Shown here: piece after piece, positions 26,362 to 34,492 of the stretch
How the letters are laid out: each line of letters opens with the position of its first letter
How positions within the stretch are numbered: the first letter of the stretch is position 1
DNA from: Parcubacteria group bacterium Greene0416_36
GTDB taxonomy: Bacteria > Patescibacteriota > Patescibacteriia > VMEV01
Assembly: GCA_007375725.1 (NCBI GenBank)
Contig: VMEV01000010.1
Coordinates: 1 to 49,164 of the forward strand
DNA: 49,164 nucleotides
Reading direction: 5' to 3'
Made by a program: the position numbers and the translations under genes
Notes under the pieces: generated by a model
Databases searched by the model: none
What the model was told of the DNA's origin: nothing
The model's input: the letters and a program-made list of their open reading frames with translations, nothing else

Positions 26362-28950
26362 ATGTCCGAACCCACACCCATGCTACGCCAGTATTTTGAG
26401 ATCAAGCGCCAGCATCCGGACTCGATCGTGATGTTTCGATTGGGGGATTTTTATGAGATGTTTGGGGAGGACGCGAAGGTGGCGTCGAGGATTTTGGGGA
26501 TCACCCTCACGGCTCGTGGACGCGGGACGGAGAATGAGATCGCCATGTGCGGCATCCCCCAGCATAATATCACCGTGCATGTGGGGAAACTCACAACCGC
26601 CGGAAAATCCGTGGCGATCTGCGACCAGACCAGTGATCCGAATCTGCCGGGAATAGTGGAGAGGAACGTGACAAGAGTGGTCACGCCAGGAACCACGCTC
26701 GACTCGAGCAATCTGGACGAGAAAAAAAATAATTATATCGTGGCGATCATAGCCCAAAAAGGACGATACGGTTTGGCCCTCGCGGATCTGGGAACCGGAC
26801 ACTTTCAGGCAACAGAAATTGACGGCGGAGAAGAGCTGACCCAACAAATACAAAAACTCCGCCCCAGCGAGGTACTTCATGACGGGGAGCCTCTCTCCGG
26901 ATCTTTTTTCCAGAAAGAATTCCATCTGCCGGACTGGGAAGGACCCAAGACACTATTTGCGGCGCAGTTTGGCAGGCCCGATCTCTCAGGATTCGGCTTT
27001 ATCAATATGCCTTTGGCCGAAGAGGCGGCGGCGATTCTGCTTTATTATCTCAAAAATACCCAAAAAACCGCGCTCTCCCATATCGACTCCATTTCTCGCT
27101 ATGTCTGGGAAGACAAAATGATTCTGGATGCCTCGACCATCCGCAATCTAGAATTGTTTGAAAATAATTACGACCGGAGCCGGAATAATACCCTGTTCTC
27201 AATTTTGGATTTCACGGCCACCTCGATGGGGGCTAGAGTTTTACGAAACTGGATCACCTTGCCCCTCGGAGACAAAGACCGAATAGAAGAGCGCTCCGAA
27301 GGAGTCGAGTGGCTCTCTAAAAACAAAGAAGCAAGAACCGCGGTCAAAGAGCATCTGGACAAAATAGCGGACATCGAAAGAATCTCCGGGCGTATCGGAT
27401 GCCTGCGCGCCGGGCCCAAGGATCTGATTGCCATGGCTCACTCTCTTCGAGAAATTCCAGAGATTAAAGAAATACTCAAACCCTCCCAAGAATCAGCGAA
27501 TTCAATATTAAATAAGCTGGAAAAAGAATTGGATCCAATAGAACCGGTGGGCGAACTTATCGCCAAAAGTATTGCGGAGGAGCCTCCTGCGCTCGTTTCG
27601 GACGGCGGAGTGATCCGCAATGGATACAATCCAGATCTTGACCTACTCCGGTCCATTTCCAAAGGCGGCAAGGACTGGATCGGGGAATTTGAGACACGGG
27701 AAATCGAAAAAACAAAAATTTCGTCGCTCAAGGTACGGTACAACCGTGTCTTCGGGTATTATATCGAAATTTCAAAAACCAATTTGGACCGCGTCCCGCC
27801 CCATTATATCCGGAGGCAAACCCTCTCCAATGCTGAACGCTTCACGGTCGAAGAGCTCAAGAATTACGAAGACAAAATATTGGGAGCCGAGGCGAAAATT
27901 TTGTCGCTGGAAAATGAACTATGGAATCAAATAATCGGACAAATTTCCAAATATTTGGGAGAGATCAAAAAACAATCGCATTTGCTGGCTGAGATCGACG
28001 CCCTCTATTCCCTGGCGGAATGCGCCTACCAGCGGAATTATACCAAACCCGAATTCGTGGAATCCGACGAAATTCGGATTGAAGAAGGACGCCACCCGGT
28101 CATCGAGACCTTACTTCCAGCGGGCACCTACATCCCAAATGACACTCTTTTGAATAACCAAACCCACCAATTCATTTTGCTCACTGGCCCCAATATGGCC
28201 GGTAAATCCAGCTATCTTCGGCAAGTGGCTCTCATCTTGCTCCTCTCCCACATCGGCAGTTTTGTGCCGGCTAAAAAAGCCGCGGTCTCAATCACCGACC
28301 GTATTTTCACGCGCGTTGGAGCCGAGGACCGCCTCTCGGAAGGGCAGTCCACCTTCATGGTGGAAATGCAGGAGGCCTCCAATATCATTCATAACGCGAC
28401 TGGAAACAGCCTTATTTTGCTCGACGAGCTGGGTCGCGGCACCAGCACTTACGATGGAGTGTCTTTGGCCTGGGCCATCTCGGAATACATCCACAATCAT
28501 CTCAAAGCCAAAACCATTTTTGCGACCCACTATCATGAACTCATCGAGTTCGCGAATTCTCTTCCTCGCGCGAAAAATTATTCCGTGGCCGTGTCGGAAC
28601 ATAAAGGAGGCGTGGTATTTCTCCGAAAAATTATTCCTGGCGGGATCAATAAAAGCTACGGCATTGCCGTAGCCGCGCTCGCCGGGCTCCCCAAACAAAT
28701 CCTCGAGCGAGCCCATGAACTACTGGCGGATCTAGAAGGACAAATCCATCTGGGAAGCAAACCCAAATCCAATCAAACCGCCCTCCCCTTTTTCGCTCCC
28801 CCGCCCAAATCCGATCCAGCAGTAGAAACGGTCCTTCTCGAAATCAAAAACATCGATATCAACCAAACCACGCCGATGGAGGCGATGAGGAAATTGGAGG
28901 AGTGGAAAAATAAGCTAACAAACAACAAATCCCCCTTAATCCCCCTTTGA
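26362..28950 (+). CDS. mutS: DNA mismatch repair protein MutS
   Basis: MutS recognises mismatches and starts repair. The N-terminal mismatch-reading motif GDFYEMF (Phe-x-Glu) is present near residue 30. The lever and clamp regions follow, then the ATPase: Walker A GPNMAGKSS (about residues 608-616), the LDELGRGTSTYDG Walker B/D-loop and the TIFATHYHEL switch. At 862 aa it is full length. The last dozen residues (NNKSPLIPL) are encoded by a dispersed repeat that begins inside the gene, so its original C-terminus may have been replaced. No MutL is seen nearby. Confidence 0.98.
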   Translation: MSEPTPMLRQYFEIKRQHPDSIVMFRLGDFYEMFGEDAKVASRILGITLTARGRGTENEIAMCGIPQHNITVHVGKLTTAGKSVAICDQTSDPNLPGIVERNVTRVVTPGTTLDSSNLDEKKNNYIVAIIAQKGRYGLALADLGTGHFQATEIDGGEELTQQIQKLRPSEVLHDGEPLSGSFFQKEFHLPDWEGPKTLFAAQFGRPDLSGFGFINMPLAEEAAAILLYYLKNTQKTALSHIDSISRYVWEDKMILDASTIRNLELFENNYDRSRNNTLFSILDFTATSMGARVLRNWITLPLGDKDRIEERSEGVEWLSKNKEARTAVKEHLDKIADIERISGRIGCLRAGPKDLIAMAHSLREIPEIKEILKPSQESANSILNKLEKELDPIEPVGELIAKSIAEEPPALVSDGGVIRNGYNPDLDLLRSISKGGKDWIGEFETREIEKTKISSLKVRYNRVFGYYIEISKTNLDRVPPHYIRRQTLSNAERFTVEELKNYEDKILGAEAKILSLENELWNQIIGQISKYLGEIKKQSHLLAEIDALYSLAECAYQRNYTKPEFVESDEIRIEEGRHPVIETLLPAGTYIPNDTLLNNQTHQFILLTGPNMAGKSSYLRQVALILLLSHIGSFVPAKKAAVSITDRIFTRVGAEDRLSEGQSTFMVEMQEASNIIHNATGNSLILLDELGRGTSTYDGVSLAWAISEYIHNHLKAKTIFATHYHELIEFANSLPRAKNYSVAVSEHKGGVVFLRKIIPGGINKSYGIAVAALAGLPKQILERAHELLADLEGQIHLGSKPKSNQTALPFFAPPPKSDPAVETVLLEIKNIDINQTTPMEAMRKLEEWKNKLTNNKSPLIPL

Positions 28951-29062
28951 CAAGGGGGAAACTGCTCCCTCCCTTGTCAAAGGGAGGGCTGGGGAGGGAT
29001 TTGTTGTTCATTCGTCATTCGTCCTCCTTCGCCTTTCAGCTTCGGCGGGACAAGTAATTCGT
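28921..29062. repeat. Composite dispersed repeat between mutS and a membrane protein gene
   Basis: ACAACAAATCCCCCTTAATC and its inverse GGAGGGATTTGTTGTT flank a GACAAGGGGGAAACTGC centre. ATTCGTCATTCG-type runs follow. It supplies the 3' coding ends of both converging genes. A close copy lies at 39323-39396. Confidence 0.75.
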
Positions 29063-29435
29063 CATTCGTAATTTTCCTCGCCCCTCCCAACACAAAAAAC
29101 AAAGCCAGCGGAGCACCCCAATTGGCCCAACGCTCAATGAAGTCCCAGATCGGAAGACCCACTAATGGGCGGAGAAGCGCAGTCCATAGCCCCCAAAATG
29201 CAGCCCAAAGAAGAATGGTACGATTGGGGCGAATGAGAATCCAAAAGGCCGCAATAATATCGAAAATACCAATCCAAAATAAAAATCTGGTCGCTAATTC
29301 AATATCCGCCCCAGTGAATTGCTGAATCCAGAGTACCCAATCTGATTTGCCACGAATGGCAAACACTCCATGCCCCACAAACTCCCCCCACACCGCGATG
29401 CGGAGGATCCACTCGATTTTTTTGTCTAGTATCAT
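28977..29435 (-). CDS. Small integral membrane protein of unknown function
   Basis: ATG at 29435 gives a 152-residue protein with four likely membrane helices: WILRIAVWGEFVGHGVFAI, FLFWIGIFDIIAAFWILI, TILLWAAFWGLWTALL and WGAPLALFFVLGG. I do not recognise the family. The last about 33 residues (from ITNDELLVPPK) are encoded by the dispersed repeat shared with mutS and are probably an add-on. A start 12 codons upstream would begin inside the AT-rich hairpin and is less likely. Confidence 0.65.
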   Translation of the reverse strand: MILDKKIEWILRIAVWGEFVGHGVFAIRGKSDWVLWIQQFTGADIELATRFLFWIGIFDIIAAFWILIRPNRTILLWAAFWGLWTALLRPLVGLPIWDFIERWANWGAPLALFFVLGGARKITNDELLVPPKLKGEGGRMTNEQQIPPQPSL

Positions 29436-29436
29436 A

Positions 29437-29467
29437 AAATGCAAATATTTTTTATATTTGCATTTTA
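29437..29467. promoter_or_regulatory. A/T-rich inverted repeat before the membrane protein gene
   Basis: AAAATGCAAATAT and ATATTTGCATTTT pair around a T5 loop. It lies directly upstream of the ATG at 29435 and 10 bp past the stop of the next gene. It may be a terminator for that gene or an operator. Confidence 0.6.
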
Positions 29468-29477
29468 ACATGTTTCG

Positions 29478-30272
29478 TTAGAGAAGTCGGCGACCAGAAC
29501 GTGGAGAATGGGCCGGGACAGTTATAGGTTTAGGATATGAAGCTAACCCCTCGCGGATCCCTTCATTGCGGATACGGAGGGCAGTCCAAATTTCAACCGA
29601 ACTATGATTGGCGCGCAAAATGAGAAAAACCCATTTTTTCGCCTCCATACGATCCAAATGCTCTTCTTTATAACAAGTAAGAGAGGGCATATGAAGAAGA
29701 CACCTGTTTTTATTGAGGAACAAAAATAATTTTTCATGTCCTATGTTCCAATTTTTGGCTTTCTTAGCAACTCCCTCATGGACAATCAGACAGTAATCTT
29801 GGCATCCCAACTGAACCGCTGGCTTATAGAAATAAGCTCCGGTGCGCAGTTCCGGAACGAAGGGTGTTATTGCCGGAGCCAATAATTCGGCATGGTTAGT
29901 TCTTGTATTCTCCATGCGAGCAGGAGTCCAAATGCGTAGCTTATAGTGATCAAGTTCATTGACCAACACCCAGTCATTTTTTTTCAGAATCGCTAGCTTT
30001 TCTGGAGTAAAAATGATTCGATGCATACCCGAAGTGGCGACCATTTGTGTAAAAAAAGGTCTACGGCGAATCAGCCTGAGCACTAAATTTGGAAATAGCA
30101 ATAAGATTTCCGAAGTATATTTATCTTCCAACTCACTGAATTGCCCGACCAGATAGTTTTTTCTATCCGCGATGCTTTTCATGCCCGAGGCTCGCTCTGC
30201 GATACCACGATGAACAATGCACAGCGGATACTTCAAAGATACTTCATAAATCATTTGGCCTTGTCGAGTCAT
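29478..30272 (-). CDS. Unknown protein with an internal duplication
   Basis: A 264-residue protein of no known family. Its two halves align: CIVHRGIAERASG with LIVHEGVAKKAKN, and EKLAILKKNDWVLVNELDHYKLRIWTPARMEN with EHLDRMEAKKWVFLILRANHSSVEIWTALRIRN. Each half also holds a long helix and a His/Cys-containing strand. The protein is basic, has no signal peptide, and ends in a Pro/Arg-rich tail. A strong AAAGGAGTC site precedes the ATG at 30272, the same type used by the neighbouring accessory genes, so it probably belongs to that block. Confidence 0.6.
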   Translation of the reverse strand: MTRQGQMIYEVSLKYPLCIVHRGIAERASGMKSIADRKNYLVGQFSELEDKYTSEILLLFPNLVLRLIRRRPFFTQMVATSGMHRIIFTPEKLAILKKNDWVLVNELDHYKLRIWTPARMENTRTNHAELLAPAITPFVPELRTGAYFYKPAVQLGCQDYCLIVHEGVAKKAKNWNIGHEKLFLFLNKNRCLLHMPSLTCYKEEHLDRMEAKKWVFLILRANHSSVEIWTALRIRNEGIREGLASYPKPITVPAHSPRSGRRLL

Positions 30273-30368
30273 AAAAGACTCCTTTATAAAGAACGTTTAC
30301 AATTTATTTTCACCTATCCATTTTCTATCACATTTCCATAGAAAACGAATATCCGAAAATAAAGAGAA

Positions 30369-30404
30369 CTCTCGACAATAGATATTTTTATCTATTGTCG
30401 AGAG
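30369..30404. repeat. Perfect 16-bp inverted repeat
   Basis: CTCTCGACAATAGATA (30369-30384) and its exact inverse (30389-30404) flank a T4 loop. It lies about 100 bp upstream of the duplicated unknown gene. It may be a terminator without a T-tract, an operator, or the first stem of the structured region that follows. Confidence 0.7.
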
Positions 30405-31016
30405 CCTATTTGCGTGGTGTTATTGATTTTCCTTTCCCTTTTTGGACAATCCAGATAGAGCGACAAACCCGATACCACACCAATCGAGCTAGCCACTATG
30501 GGAATGCACACCGTATAGGGAATCAGAATATTCGACACAATAGACTATTCTGAAATTTACTCCCCCATCCCCTGCCAACGGGAAGTTTTTAATCTCGCCT
30601 TATCAAGATGGCAAATACTGTCCATTACCACCGAGGTAATGGTTATTTTTTAATTCCATTGCCAAAATCAGCCTAGGGCTGAATAAACCATCCAAAAAAG
30701 AACGCAATGGAATGAGAATTCATGATGAGTAAGGCATCATGTCCGTTCGGGAACCTTAAATAAAGGGTTCAACATAAACGGAACAACTCCCGAATTAATA
30801 AAAAGAACATTTTACCCGAAGAGCTGTTGGGATTTTAACAGCTGATCTTTCAGTTTCCTGAAAGTCTACCCATTCGGACACCTTTCTGTGTGAGGCATGT
30901 TTACTCGACAACCGAGCAGCTATTCCGTGATCATGCCTCACTTATATACGGAAGAGCTTTCGTACTTAATGAAAGTGAGATCAGCAAGGATATGTGCTTT
31001 TCACTTTCTTTTTTAG
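30405..31016 (+). ncRNA. Strongly structured non-coding region, possible RNA gene
   Basis: No gene is seen in about 800 bp, but perfect stems are dense: TCAGAATA/TATTCTGA (about 30525-30553), CCATTACC/GGTAATGG (about 30623-30643, followed by TTATTTTTT), ATTCCATTGC/GCAATGGAAT (about 30654-30714, with CAGCC/GGCTG inside), CATGATG/CATCATG (30721-30741), TCCGTT/AACGGA around GAACC/GGGTTC, AGCTGTT/AACAGCT, CTTTCAG/CTGAAAG, GTGAGGCATG/CATGCCTCAC (about 30891-30942) and GAAAGTGA/TCACTTTC followed by T6 (30970-31014). The T-tracts favour plus-strand transcripts. I do not recognise tmRNA, RNase P RNA, 6S or a known riboswitch. Confidence 0.4.
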
Positions 31017-31093
31017 CTACCCTCATTTTTCTAAGGAGTATGTTGTAAATAAGATGAAACTCCTCCTTTACTTCAGTCTCATCTCGGCATTTC

Positions 31094-32812
31094 TTATGGC
31101 TGCGGCCTCACTTGAGGGGGTAGGAGGCGACGACTATTGGTGAATTCGATCGCGAGCTGGCTCATTTTTAGAAAGGCCGCCTCGTCGCGACTCGGAATAT
31201 AGTCTTCTACAGCGTTTTTCAGTATTTCAGTTGTTAATTTTTGCGTAGGTGTTTCTTCGGCAAACTGTTTAGCTCGAAGAAGAACCGCTTCCAGCTGAGC
31301 ACCGGTCCAATTATCACTCTGGTCAAGAGCAAAAGAAAAGTCAAGGCTCGCGGCATCGATTTGGTATTTCGTGCACAGAGCCTCAAGAATTTTTTTGCGT
31401 GTTTCTCGATCAGGAACAAGCAATGGAACACGCTTGTCCATGCGACCTTCACGGAGAATGGCAGGAGGTAGACGGTTGGGGTAATTGGTCGCCAAAATGA
31501 AAAATAATTTCCCACGGTTAGCGTCATCACCCATGACATTTTGTAGCATGCCTCGCACACGATTACCCACGCCTGAGTCGCCGGCATATTCTTCACCAGA
31601 ACCGATGGCTTCAGCCGCTTCATCGACAAAAAGAATTGTAGGCGCCATAGCGGCGGCAATATCCATAGCCAGACGCATATTGCGTTCCGAGTCTCCAACA
31701 AATTTGGAGAAGATATTGCCGAGCATCAAAAAATTGACGCCGGACTCTTTTGCCAGGGCTTCAGCGATAATGGTTTTGCCAGTTCCCGGAGGACCCATGA
31801 GGATCCATCCTTTGTCCGTAGTTTTGGACCCGGTGCGAAGTTTGGCAACCTGCACACGGAGGGCTTCTTTGATATATTCAAGTCCTCCAATGGATTCGAA
31901 GCCATGTTTTGGGCGAACAACACGCAAGACTCCCCCGCTTTGTTTTTCGATAAGTTCCATTTTTTTCTGCCAAATAAACCGTTCGTCCAGTTCTTTTCGG
32001 GTAGTTTTGGCAACCAAACAGAAATCATCGAAATCCTTGCAACGAAGACCAGCCATGAGATTAGCAACCATAGGCGCATTCAAACCTGAACCAAATTTCA
32101 CGACATGAGCTTTAGTCGCCCATCTCAAAAACTTCTGATGCTCATCGCGATTAGGCCGTGGAATATGAATCCCCACAACATTGGAGTCATCATGTTTGAC
32201 CGCGGAACTAACACGTTCTGGATTGCGCTCAATGAGAATAACCGGATTGCCCGTTCCTCGGAGTGGAGAGTCAAGGCTAGCCCAGCGCTGGAGAGTCACC
32301 GATGGAACCGAGACATAGTCATTCTCCGAAAGAATGGACTCGGCATATTCCAATATAAGCGCGGCTTTTTTCTCAGTAAGTTTGCCGGTGGAGATAAGTT
32401 TCTCAAGAAGCTGAAATGACCGCTCAGGATCCGTCGGTAAGTCCGTTGCATTACCCAACCCGCCCAAGCTCGCAAGCAAAGAGCTGGAAGAAGTGGAAGA
32501 CGAACTAGGAGCAGCATCGCCCGTAATGAGCGATTTGAATTTCTCACGCATTATGGAAGGACGAGGCCGTCCTGTGGACGGTTCTTGAAGAGACTTGATG
32601 ATTTCATCTCCAAAAGTAAAACCCGCCGCTTTGTCCCAAAAAACTACGATTTCACGACCTGAAAGCTGAGTCGCCACAAATTCTTTGAGAGTCAGAAATG
32701 TTTCATTTAAAGGAAAAAGGTCGGAAATATTTCCGGAAATGAGAAATACATATCCCAACTCCGCTTCGTATGCTTGACGAAGTTTATCCCACCACGTATG
32801 TGCTGTATGCAT
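31094..32812 (-). CDS. Ycf46-like AAA+ ATPase
   Basis: The C-terminal half is a complete AAA+ module: Walker A MGPPGTGKT (339-347), Walker B ILFVDEAAEA (393-402) and a sensor/arginine-finger stretch REGRMDKR (454-461). The N-terminal about 290 residues form a degenerate ATPase-like domain (NIS-DLFP, VVFWDKA, VILIERNP), with a low-complexity Ser linker (103-112). This layout of a divergent N-domain, a linker (KKMELIEKQSG) and an active AAA+ domain starting at GGLEYIKEAL is that of plastid/cyanobacterial Ycf46. The role of Ycf46 is not established. It is the last gene of the operon after the radical SAM gene, with an SD of the GGGG type 8 nt before ATG 32812. Confidence 0.75.
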   Translation of the reverse strand: MHTAHTWWDKLRQAYEAELGYVFLISGNISDLFPLNETFLTLKEFVATQLSGREIVVFWDKAAGFTFGDEIIKSLQEPSTGRPRPSIMREKFKSLITGDAAPSSSSTSSSSLLASLGGLGNATDLPTDPERSFQLLEKLISTGKLTEKKAALILEYAESILSENDYVSVPSVTLQRWASLDSPLRGTGNPVILIERNPERVSSAVKHDDSNVVGIHIPRPNRDEHQKFLRWATKAHVVKFGSGLNAPMVANLMAGLRCKDFDDFCLVAKTTRKELDERFIWQKKMELIEKQSGGVLRVVRPKHGFESIGGLEYIKEALRVQVAKLRTGSKTTDKGWILMGPPGTGKTIIAEALAKESGVNFLMLGNIFSKFVGDSERNMRLAMDIAAAMAPTILFVDEAAEAIGSGEEYAGDSGVGNRVRGMLQNVMGDDANRGKLFFILATNYPNRLPPAILREGRMDKRVPLLVPDRETRKKILEALCTKYQIDAASLDFSFALDQSDNWTGAQLEAVLLRAKQFAEETPTQKLTTEILKNAVEDYIPSRDEAAFLKMSQLAIEFTNSRRLLPPQVRPQP

Positions 32813-32941
32813 GATTGGCCCCTTTTTGTTATTTTAATTTTTCAAAATTCGAAGAACATTCAAAATAAATGTCCTAACGGTATCGACAATCAGTACGATT
32901 CCAAATACGGTTAGGACGGTGAATTTTTTCACCGTTGCCTC

Positions 32942-33601
32942 TTATTTTTTAAGCAACTCGCTGACTTTTTTCCAGACCTGTTCATTTGTCAGAAATTCTG
33001 GAAAACCCGTGTGTGTCACATGGCCAGACAAGTCGAGTGCTGCCGAATATTGCTGGGTTCCCAATAACTCTTCCCTAGAAATGCCGTTGGAAAGAATGAC
33101 GATTTCTTGATTGGCCGATCCCAATAAATTCGACCGATTCGATTTTTGGGACAAAAGATACGGTCCTGCAACCAAGGCATCGGTCCATTTCAAGAGGTCA
33201 GCACTTCCGGAAGGAGCCTTGGAGCTCATCAAAAATTCGTAAGTATAGCCCGTAAAAATAAGTAAACTCAAATTCAATGATTCACGGATTTTACGAGCAA
33301 GAAACGAAAGAGCCCTGGCTTGTTGAAAAGGTTCTCCACCGGAGAAAGTCACGCCCTGGATCGAATTTTTGAGAAGAGATCCATTTATCATCTCCACAAT
33401 CGAATCCAATGTAGAGGATGTGCCTTTTCCGGGGTCCCACGTATGCGAGTTCCAGCATCCCGGACAGTTCCGAGTGGCGCCATTCGGCTGAGGAACCCCA
33501 ATGCAACCTTGCAACCATAGAACAAACCGTTTACCGGGACCATTGACCGTATTGCATGGCAAAAAGCGATGAATACGGAGGGTGCGTGTGTCTTCCCTCA
33601 T
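32942..33601 (-). CDS. Radical SAM 4Fe-4S activase-like protein (NrdG/Ycf-cluster type)
   Basis: A 219-residue protein of the short radical SAM type. The Fe-S cysteines are C33, C46 and C49, a C-X12-C-X2-C pattern; the common C-X3-C-X2-C loop is extended by about nine residues (GVPQPNGATR). The GGEPF motif (SAM amino-group binding), an IFTGYTYE strand typical of glycyl-radical activases, and DALVAGPYLL are present. Such proteins use SAM to make a radical on a partner. No glycyl-radical enzyme is in the window, so its substrate may be a product of this operon. ATG at 33601 lies 2 bp from the upstream stop and has an AAGGA site; a start at 33658 would overlap that gene. Confidence 0.8.
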   Translation of the reverse strand: MREDTRTLRIHRFLPCNTVNGPGKRFVLWLQGCIGVPQPNGATRNCPGCWNSHTWDPGKGTSSTLDSIVEMINGSLLKNSIQGVTFSGGEPFQQARALSFLARKIRESLNLSLLIFTGYTYEFLMSSKAPSGSADLLKWTDALVAGPYLLSQKSNRSNLLGSANQEIVILSNGISREELLGTQQYSAALDLSGHVTHTGFPEFLTNEQVWKKVSELLKK

Positions 33602-33603
33602 CG

Positions 33604-33822
33604 TCAATTCCTTTTTTCGTAGATGATTTGCTGTTCTTTTACCACCGATTGCGGACAAGATGTGTCTTTGTGAACCAGGTTGGTAATTTCGGATTTGATG
33701 CCCAAAGCTTCAAACTGTCTGGCCAGTTCCGCAGCGTGTTTGAGGCAAGCTTTGCCTACAAAACCTGACAGATTGCTGGTGATTTCGCCCTTGCTGTTGA
33801 GAACGATTTTTTCACTAGGCAT
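33604..33822 (-). CDS. DUF2997-like small protein
   Basis: A 72-residue protein: a two-strand start (EKIVLNSKGEITSNLSG), then GFVGKACLKHAAELARQFEALG, which is the conserved Gly-x-x-Gly-Lys-x-Cys helix of DUF2997, and a variable tail. DUF2997 genes commonly lie with DUF1257 and Ycf46-like genes, which is the case here. No function is known. SD AAGGGA precedes the ATG at 33822. Confidence 0.65.
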   Translation of the reverse strand: MPSEKIVLNSKGEITSNLSGFVGKACLKHAAELARQFEALGIKSEITNLVHKDTSCPQSVVKEQQIIYEKRN

Positions 33823-33842
33823 GTTTGGTCCCTTAACTAAAA

Positions 33843-34289
33843 TTAGATTTCGACCAAAAGTTCCAATTGTTTATCTGAATTGACAGTCAGCGAAAATTTT
33901 TGCTGCTGTTTTTCAGCGATAAACATGCGTGCTGCCAGGCAACAAGCACCACCGAGCAGATTCTCTACCTTTTGACGAAGAACCTCGGCTCGACTTTGCT
34001 GGTCCGGAGAATAAAAATCCCCCATAATAGCCAATTGCCCGAGCTTGTCCACGCCCAATCCCATTCCAGGAAATAAGGCAGAATTGCTTGCCGCACCCTT
34101 GGCATCTAGCCCCGAGACAATGGACATACCCTGAAAGGTTGTCACTTGCTTGCCTGCCCAGTCTAGAATATATGGAGTAACCAAAATTCCTTCCAATTCC
34201 AACATTTTGGAAAGAACCTTAATGCCCTCAGTCAAAATAGCAGGATGAATTCCCGCACAGCTGACTTTTTCTGTTTTTATGTGTGACAT
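33843..34289 (-). CDS. DUF1257/Ycf35-like protein
   Basis: The 148-residue product begins MSHIKTEKVSCAGIHPAILTEGIKVL and has the small alpha-beta pattern of Ycf35 (DUF1257): a helix, then a set of strands (AIMGDFYSPDQQSRAEVLRQKVENLL), a cysteine-containing helix (GACCLAARMFIAEKQQQ) and a last strand pair. Ycf35 is found in plastids and cyanobacteria and its role is unknown. It is first in an operon with DUF2997-like, radical SAM and Ycf46-like genes. SD GAGGA lies before the ATG. Its promoter is one side of the palindrome at 34364-34417. Confidence 0.65.
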   Translation of the reverse strand: MSHIKTEKVSCAGIHPAILTEGIKVLSKMLELEGILVTPYILDWAGKQVTTFQGMSIVSGLDAKGAASNSALFPGMGLGVDKLGQLAIMGDFYSPDQQSRAEVLRQKVENLLGGACCLAARMFIAEKQQQKFSLTVNSDKQLELLVEI

Positions 34290-34340
34290 TTGTCCTCACT
34301 TCTATTGTGTTTAAAGAACACTTAGCAAAAACGTAAAGTT

Positions 34341-34439
34341 AATCTAGCAGACTTGATTTTTTTTGTCAAGAATTTGTCGCAAGGACAGGATCGTATCCTT
34401 GCGACAAATTCTTGACATTTTCAAAAAACATGCTAAATT
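34341..34439. promoter_or_regulatory. Divergent promoters around a 22-bp-arm palindrome
   Basis: Perfect arms (34364-34385 and 34396-34417) enclose a 10-nt spacer. The outer ends are -35 boxes TTGACA on both strands. Plus: TTGACA 34412-34417, 16 nt, TAAATT 34434-34439. Minus: TTGACA 34369-34364, 17 nt, TAGATT 34346-34341. The inner part is TTGTCGCAAGGA with its inverse. One regulator could control both the Ycf-type operon and the gene at 34493. The element resembles the one at 25527-25585. Confidence 0.85.
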
Positions 34440-34492
34440 GTTTTGTTCTTTAACAATTTGTCATCCACTCTCCTTTTTAAGGAGTCCTATTT

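Noticed and set aside
30405-31016. tmRNA or RNase P RNA in the structured region
   Set aside because: No tRNA-like ends with CCA, no tag ORF and no RNase P core motifs could be found.
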